A model generated the notes under the pieces. That model saw only the letters and a program-made list of their open reading frames with translations, had not been told where the DNA came from and ran no database searches. 64,000 bases of DNA, from positions 1-64,000 of the forward strand of contig JAZOQB010000046.1 in NCBI GenBank assembly GCA_045655865.1, read 5' to 3'. The translations under genes were made by a program, and so were the position numbers. This document shows, piece after piece, positions 59,634 through 64,000 of this stretch (position 1 is its first letter; each line of letters begins with the position of its first letter). Source of the stretch: RGIG5579 sp045655865. Lineage in GTDB: Bacteria > Bacillota > Clostridia > Oscillospirales > SIG627.

Positions 59634-61178
59634 TTACAGTCCTTCAAATTGAGATGCTGTGGGTGTGTTTTCTTGCTTTTTTTCCTGAAATGCGATTTCC
59701 TCGATTTCGGGATCCACTTCTTTGGCATATTTTAAGATCAGATTCTTCCCATCAGCGGTAGAAAGAACTCCCTTAGCGAATGCACCGGTCTGAAGAATCA
59801 AAACCTTATCTTTTTTGATAAAATCGATCATGGAAAGCCAAGGCTTGAAAAATTTTTCTTGCTGCAAGAGATTTTTCAACTTAGCGACAGCAAAAAATTT
59901 TCTTTCACCGTTAGAAGTGTTTGCTTGATCGATCTCTTCAGGAGCCGGTCCGGGTTCAGAACTCGTCTCCCTGCTCATATCATTCAACGGATCCGGTGTC
60001 ATCTTTTCGTTTTTCTTTAAGGGTAATATCCCCCCAGCTATTGCTTTTTCCAGTTTTGAGATTCTGGAAAGAAGGGCTCCGGGATCTTTTGAAAGATTCT
60101 CATTGCAAAGCCGGATCATAAGAATTTCCGCGGAAGCTTTTTTGTCACTTACAATTCGATCATAAGAAACATAAAAGTCTTCCAGCGCACGGATTTGAAA
60201 AGTAAGAGTTTCGGCCGTGACATTTTCTGCAATTTTCAAGAGAGTGCTGTGTTCCAAATCATCTGCAATCAAATATTTTTCATACCCGGGAACAGAGCGA
60301 ATCACCAGAAGATCGCGAAAAACCCGGATCAATTCTCCTACTGTTTCCTTGAAATCACTTGTTTTTTCATATATTTTCGCAATAGAATCAAGGCAACTGG
60401 ACGTGTCCTGATTTACAATAGCCTGACAGAGAGAAAGAATTGATTTTCTGCTTCCAAGACCTAAAATCTCTTGGATCTTTTCTGCAGAAAGCACCCCCTG
60501 ATGGCCTTGGCAAGCTTCCAAAAGACTCAACGCATCTCGCATTGCTCCGTCAGAAAGGCGAGACAACAGATCTGCCGCTCCCTGTTCCAGAGGGATCTGC
60601 TCTGCTTGAGCAATTTTCATCAATCGTTGTGAGATCACCTGAGGAGTGATACGCTTAAAATCAAAGCGCTGACAACGGGAAAGAATGGTTGCGGGAATGG
60701 AATTGGTCTCGGTGGTGGCCAAGATAAACAAAACGTGAGCAGGGGGCTCTTCCAGCGTTTTGAGCAGTGCATTGAAAGCGCTATTGGAAAGCATATGAAC
60801 TTCGTCGATAATGTAAACTCTCTTTTTAGCTTCCGAGGGAAGGAACTCAACCTCGTCACAAAGCGCGCGAATGTGATCGACACCATTGTGGCTGGCAGCA
60901 TCCATTTCTACAACATCCAGCACACGTTCTTCCTGGATGGCGCAACAAGAGGGACATTGGTTGCAAGGATCCCCGTCCTTTGGATTTTCGCAGTTTACTG
61001 CCTTTGCTAAAATCTTAGCACAGGTAGTTTTGCCGGTACCGCGGGATCCGCAGAACATATAGGCATGGGAGACCCTTCCCGTCTGAAGCTGCATTTTCAA
61101 GACGGAAGTGATGTGTTCTTGACCGCATACGTCCTCAAAACATAGAGGACGATATTTTCGATATAGAGCCTGATACAT
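59634..61178 (-). CDS. dnaX: DNA polymerase III subunits gamma/tau
   Basis: A 514-residue clamp loader ATPase. Walker A is GSRGTGKTTCAKI near 44. The zinc module CENPKDGDPCNQCPSC is near 64, Walker B DEVHMLSNSAFNALLKTLEE near 125, and TILSRCQRFDF near 163. The middle helical domain ends near 340, and a short C-terminal part (EAIAGGILPLKKNEK onward) is variable. TAGGAGAGAAGG directly precedes the ATG, and the extended SRP RNA stem ends 17 bases before the start codon. Confidence 0.96.
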   Translation of the reverse strand: MYQALYRKYRPLCFEDVCGQEHITSVLKMQLQTGRVSHAYMFCGSRGTGKTTCAKILAKAVNCENPKDGDPCNQCPSCCAIQEERVLDVVEMDAASHNGVDHIRALCDEVEFLPSEAKKRVYIIDEVHMLSNSAFNALLKTLEEPPAHVLFILATTETNSIPATILSRCQRFDFKRITPQVISQRLMKIAQAEQIPLEQGAADLLSRLSDGAMRDALSLLEACQGHQGVLSAEKIQEILGLGSRKSILSLCQAIVNQDTSSCLDSIAKIYEKTSDFKETVGELIRVFRDLLVIRSVPGYEKYLIADDLEHSTLLKIAENVTAETLTFQIRALEDFYVSYDRIVSDKKASAEILMIRLCNENLSKDPGALLSRISKLEKAIAGGILPLKKNEKMTPDPLNDMSRETSSEPGPAPEEIDQANTSNGERKFFAVAKLKNLLQQEKFFKPWLSMIDFIKKDKVLILQTGAFAKGVLSTADGKNLILKYAKEVDPEIEEIAFQEKKQENTPTASQFEGL

Positions 61179-61194
61179 CCTTCTCTCCTAAACA

Positions 61195-61495
61195 GCAGGA
61201 TATGAAATAAGACCGCGCACCCTTTCTCGAAAAGGCGATCCTGCTCGCTTCTTTTCAAATCAGCTCAAAAAAGGCTTCCTCGTGGCACATCAAAACATTC
61301 GCTTAATGCTGCTTGGTTCCCCACCTGACATGATTCACGACGTTTGATTGCACAAGACCCATTTCTCAACGCTTTTTTGAAAAAGGCTGCAACACGGTCG
61401 CTTCCCTCAAAAGGGAATTCTCCCCCTCTATAGCGGATTGAGGGTGCAAGGTGCCGCTAACTCCCCAGATAGCGCGGCCTTATTTCATATCCTGC
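61195..61495 (-). ncRNA. ffs: Signal recognition particle RNA, large type (ffs/scr), with processing stem
   Basis: The core (61211-61479, about 269 bases) has the Bacillus-type layout. The Alu-domain 5' part (GGGGAGTTAGCGGCACC) is followed by the S-domain helix 8 with GTCAGGTGGGGAACCAAGCAGC, which binds Ffh. The 5' and 3' ends pair in a long helix (GCAGGATATGAAATAAGGC and complement), which continues about 16 bp beyond the core to 61495 and 61195. Such extra stem fits an RNase III-type precursor. It precedes dnaX, as in Bacillus. Confidence 0.95.
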
Positions 61496-61514
61496 TTACG
61501 GATTTTCTATTTAT

Positions 61515-61543
61515 ATTTTATCACAATTTTTTAAAAACTGCAA
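61515..61543 (-). promoter_or_regulatory. Sigma-A promoter of the SRP RNA
   Basis: Minus strand: -35 TTGCAG (61538-61543), 17-bp spacer, -10 TAAAAT (61515-61520) preceded by TTGTGA (extended -10). It begins three bases beyond the rpiB stop, and places the start near 61508, about 13 bases before the extended stem. Confidence 0.78.
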
Positions 61544-61546
61544 CCA

Positions 61547-61984
61547 TCAATCCATGTTTTCTTCAAACATTGCCACGCGATTGGCGTGCCTGCCGCCTTC
61601 AAATTCGGTATTCAGGAAAACGTCAACCAGGTCGCAAGCCAGCCCTCTTGCCATAACGCGCGCGCCAAGACAGAAAATATTGGCGTCGTTATGAAGACGG
61701 GAATGGCGGACAGAAAATACATCGGAAGCCACTACAGCCCGAATTCCCTTAAATTTATTGGCGCAGATGCTCATGCCAATACCGGTTCCGCAAAAAAGCA
61801 TTCCCTTTTCGGCTTTGCCGCTTTGTACGTATTTGGCAACTTGCTTTGCAATCACGGGATAATCGTCGTCTCGCTTCAATTCCACAAAGCCAAGATCAAC
61901 ATAAGCGATTCCCAGTTCGTCTAAGTGTTTTTTTACGTGTTGTTTCAATTCGTCTCCGGCGTGATCCGATCCTAATGCGATCAT
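61547..61984 (-). CDS. rpiB: Ribose-5-phosphate isomerase B
   Basis: A 145-residue isomerase of the RpiB/LacAB fold. MIALGSDHAGDELK is the N-terminus and FCGTGIGMSICANKFKGIRA near 65 holds the catalytic Cys and the substrate loop. HNDANIFCLGARV near 100 is also conserved. The ATG at 61984 follows AGAGGAAAATA; longer upstream starts lie in tsaB and are not used. It links to the transketolase genes by pathway, not by position. Confidence 0.95.
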   Translation of the reverse strand: MIALGSDHAGDELKQHVKKHLDELGIAYVDLGFVELKRDDDYPVIAKQVAKYVQSGKAEKGMLFCGTGIGMSICANKFKGIRAVVASDVFSVRHSRLHNDANIFCLGARVMARGLACDLVDVFLNTEFEGGRHANRVAMFEENMD

Positions 61985-62000
61985 ATTATTTTCCTCTTTT

Positions 62001-62720
62001 CTATTGATTTGATTGATTTTTTTGACAAGATTGATTTTTTGCCAGCCACTCTCGCTCCGCCTGGGGCAGACGCAAATACGAGGGCGAAAGCATTTCACAA
62101 GGCACTGCATGCCCAAAATTAATTTCCCGAAGCCCAATTTGCGCCACACTCACGGCGCTTTGCATTCGAAGCGCGGGCTCGGCCAGAAACGGAAGAAATT
62201 CCGGATTCTGTTCACAAAATTTCTCAGCGCCGTCTCCCAAAATCACAAGTCGTTCTTCTCCCCGGATTTCAGAGCACAAATCTGTCCCTGCGATGGCGCG
62301 GTCCGGTGTCATCCTTTTTGGGACACCGTTTTCAATTCGAAAAATCCCATTATAAAATTCAGATCTGCGAGCGTCCATTAAAGCACAGACGATCATCCCT
62401 TCCATTTCCTTAGCGTTGTAGCTTAATGCTTCCAAGGTGGAAACCGGTACACAAGGGATCTTTTCAGCATAAGCCAATCCCTTTACGGTAGATATCCCGA
62501 TCCGAAGCCCGGTAAAAGATCCCGGACCGCAGGTCACGGCGATCGCTTTCAATTCATCTAAAGAAACTTTTGCTTCCGACAACACTTTTTGAATGCCGGG
62601 CAACAAAGTCTCGCTGTGCGTAAGTCCACAAGATACGGAAAAGGAGGAAAGAACCCGATCTTCAGAAAGCAGTGCCGCCGAACAGGTAACTGCTGAAGTG
62701 TCGATTCCAAGGACCATCAT
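62001..62720 (-). CDS. tsaB: tRNA threonylcarbamoyladenosine synthesis protein TsaB
   Basis: A 239-residue ASKHA-fold protein that scaffolds the t6A complex. MVLGIDTSAVTCSAALLSED is the N-terminus and AIAVTCGPGSFTGLRIGIST near 62 holds the conserved glycine-rich part. The C-terminus is extended by a Gln/Asn-rich tail (AKNQSCQKNQSNQ). The start at 62720 (ATGATG) overlaps the tsaE stop. Needed with TsaE, TsaD and TsaC for tRNA decoding ANN codons. Confidence 0.95.
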   Translation of the reverse strand: MMVLGIDTSAVTCSAALLSEDRVLSSFSVSCGLTHSETLLPGIQKVLSEAKVSLDELKAIAVTCGPGSFTGLRIGISTVKGLAYAEKIPCVPVSTLEALSYNAKEMEGMIVCALMDARRSEFYNGIFRIENGVPKRMTPDRAIAGTDLCSEIRGEERLVILGDGAEKFCEQNPEFLPFLAEPALRMQSAVSVAQIGLREINFGHAVPCEMLSPSYLRLPQAEREWLAKNQSCQKNQSNQ

Positions 62721-63139
62721 ATACTCACCCTTTCCACAAGGATCTGTCGACCGGTTTCAGAGGTCTTTTCAAATACAACTTTAAGGAAAGATCCGGGCAG
62801 ATAATCAATGATCTTTTCAGGCCATTCACACAGGGTGATCCCGGTTTGTATCACCTCGTCATACCCCGTTGATTCCAAATCCTCTCCGGAGGTAATGCGG
62901 TACATATCAAAGTGATTGACGGTTTGCTCATTTCCCTGGTAAACACTCAAGATGGCGTAGGTAGGGCTGGAGACCCGAGCTCCGGGAATCAATTCCCCAA
63001 CAAATCCACGGGCGAAAGCTGTCTTTCCGCTGCCTAAATCGCCAAACAGGGCAAGAAAATCACCATTGGAGCATTCCTTGGCAATTTTTGCGCCGATCTC
63101 TTCGGTCTCTTTTTCACTCATGGAACAATATGACTGCAT
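62717..63139 (-). CDS. tsaE: tRNA threonylcarbamoyladenosine synthesis ATPase TsaE
   Basis: A 140-residue ATPase. Walker A GDLGSGKTAFARGF lies near residue 34, followed by RVSSPTYAILSVYQG and the HFDMYRI switch region; GITLCEWPEKI near 105 is also typical. AGGGGGTG precedes the ATG. It drives the t6A cycle together with TsaB, whose start overlaps its stop. Confidence 0.96.
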   Translation of the reverse strand: MQSYCSMSEKETEEIGAKIAKECSNGDFLALFGDLGSGKTAFARGFVGELIPGARVSSPTYAILSVYQGNEQTVNHFDMYRITSGEDLESTGYDEVIQTGITLCEWPEKIIDYLPGSFLKVVFEKTSETGRQILVERVSI

Positions 63140-63196
63140 GCTTTCACCCCCTCAAACGACTATTATTGTAATATAGGATGCCATAAAAAACAAGGT

Positions 63197-64000
63197 TTAA
63201 TTTTCCTTGCAGGGCGCCACGATCACGGTTTTTTGATTCTTGTAACTTACAAATCCCGGCTTGGAGCCGTTGGGCTTTTTCACAAATCTTGCCATGGTAT
63301 AGTCTACCTCCACGCGATCTGATGTTTGGACCTGAGAATAATAAGCGGCAAGGCCGGCCGCAAATTCCAGATCTTCGTCTGCAAAGGATTGATCCGCCTT
63401 CGCTTTTAAAAGAACGTGGCTTCCGTGATAATTTTTCACATGGAACCACAGGTCCTCCTTATCAGCAAGGGAAGTGGAAACAGTGTCGTTTTGAAAATTG
63501 TTCATGCCGATAAATACTGTAAAACCGTTTTTGGTTTTCAATTCCCGCGGACGCGCTTTATTCTGCTTATTTTGCGGCTTTTTCAAACCCGTGGTCAATC
63601 TTCGTCCATAGCTCCAGTGAGAAAGTTCCTGACGGATCTGCTCGAGATCGGCGGAAACAGAAGCGGTCTGAAGAGAGGCTAAAACGCTATCTGCATAGTC
63701 CAGCTCTCGTTTTGCAATCTCGATTTGTTCGAGAACTTTCACTTGTGCAGTCTTTTTTTTGCTATATTCCCGATAGTAATATTGTGCATTTTGAGACGGA
63801 GTCATGGTGTGATCCAAGGGAATCCGCACTTCTTTTGGCTCAGACAAGGAGTAATCCATAGCGATCACTTCCCGATCACCACGGCGAATACGGTAAAGCT
63901 CCTGCATGACCAAATCCCCTTTTCGCTTATCCTCCTCTGCATCCCGAGCTTCCTCTAACTGGATCTGTTGAGCAGAAATTTTCTTTTCTAAACGGTTTTT
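63197..64000 (-). CDS. rqcH: RqcH (NFACT family) ribosome quality control protein, C-terminal fragment
   Basis: The frame is open from the window end, so this is the last 267 residues only. A coiled-coil region (AQYYYREYSKKKTAQVKVLEQ and the preceding KNRLEKKISAQQIQLEEARD) is followed by the NFACT-R domain with DLWFHVKNYHGSHVLLK and DRVEVDYTMARFVKKPNGSK. RqcH binds stalled 50S subunits with peptidyl-tRNA and adds C-terminal alanine tails, and was earlier annotated as fibronectin-binding. The N-terminus and its promoter lie beyond the window. Confidence 0.93.
   Translation of the reverse strand, partial: KNRLEKKISAQQIQLEEARDAEEDKRKGDLVMQELYRIRRGDREVIAMDYSLSEPKEVRIPLDHTMTPSQNAQYYYREYSKKKTAQVKVLEQIEIAKRELDYADSVLASLQTASVSADLEQIRQELSHWSYGRRLTTGLKKPQNKQNKARPRELKTKNGFTVFIGMNNFQNDTVSTSLADKEDLWFHVKNYHGSHVLLKAKADQSFADEDLEFAAGLAAYYSQVQTSDRVEVDYTMARFVKKPNGSKPGFVSYKNQKTVIVAPCKEN

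Noticed and set aside
63144..63449. 101-codon minus-strand reading frame at the end of rqcH
   Set aside because: Overlaps rqcH in another frame and has no start signal; the rqcH frame carries the conserved NFACT-R motif.
1..64000. CRISPR arrays, insertion sequences, prophage, rRNA and tRNA genes
   Set aside because: No regularly spaced repeats, transposase or integrase frames, or rRNA/tRNA signatures were found apart from tmRNA and SRP RNA.

Overview
The window is one stretch of a low-to-mid-GC Gram-positive chromosome, most likely an anaerobic, probably endospore-forming Clostridia (Ruminococcaceae/Oscillospirales-like). The grounds are a sodium-pumping decarboxylase, a GerW/YtfJ sporulation protein, DivIVA and SepF, a valS T-box, a large (Bacillus-type) SRP RNA beside dnaX-ybaB-recR, split transketolase and the DOXP enzymes IspD/IspF. 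No rRNA, tRNA, CRISPR array, insertion sequence or prophage was seen. The window begins inside a decarboxylase beta subunit and ends inside rqcH.

Layout. 1-1778: end of a decarboxylase operon (beta and alpha subunits). 1800-5576: rlmD, a small TSCPD protein, a cation-diffusion-facilitator exporter behind what looks like a NiCo (czcD-type) riboswitch, and dapB. 5654-15266: one long plus-strand unit from a strong promoter to a strong terminator: queA-miaA-HlyD-like-yggS-sepF-yggT-divIVA-lspA-rluD-HAD-transketolase N and C. 15373-19359: a PepD-type dipeptidase and an ABC exporter/LytTR/DUF3021 cassette. 19367-29604 (minus): DUF3048 lipoprotein, argS, yebC, a SpoU methyltransferase, M50 protease, scpA, scpB, DUF2953, ytfJ, dacF, rluB-like, a GNAT-like protein with a Cys/His tail, and tmRNA directly behind it. 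29718-36680: a 2320-residue cyclic beta-1,2-glucan synthase-type enzyme. 36823-39852: T-box and valS. 39869-42802: ispF, ispD, and divergently an orphan substrate-binding lipoprotein with a 33-residue membrane peptide.

42801-48872 (minus) is the least ordinary part: a 1392-residue protein with the architecture of DUF4011-type helicase/nuclease proteins but with its Walker A lysine, Walker B acids and a nuclease acid apparently lost, followed by two unknown membrane proteins and birA. Then come mntR, an O-antigen-ligase-like protein with maf, a YgjP-type peptidase, a ComEC-like metallohydrolase lipoprotein, DUF421/DUF4363, thyA-folA, a DUF1700/DUF4097 pair, DUF378, and the minus-strand set tsaE-tsaB-rpiB / SRP RNA-dnaX-ybaB-recR.

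The genes mainly serve translation (tRNA modification, synthetases, rRNA methylation, pseudouridylation, tmRNA and RqcH rescue), cell division and chromosome segregation, envelope building and DNA precursor supply. Most promoters that can be read have near-consensus -35 and -10 boxes with 16-17 bp spacing, and most also carry a TG at the extended -10 position.
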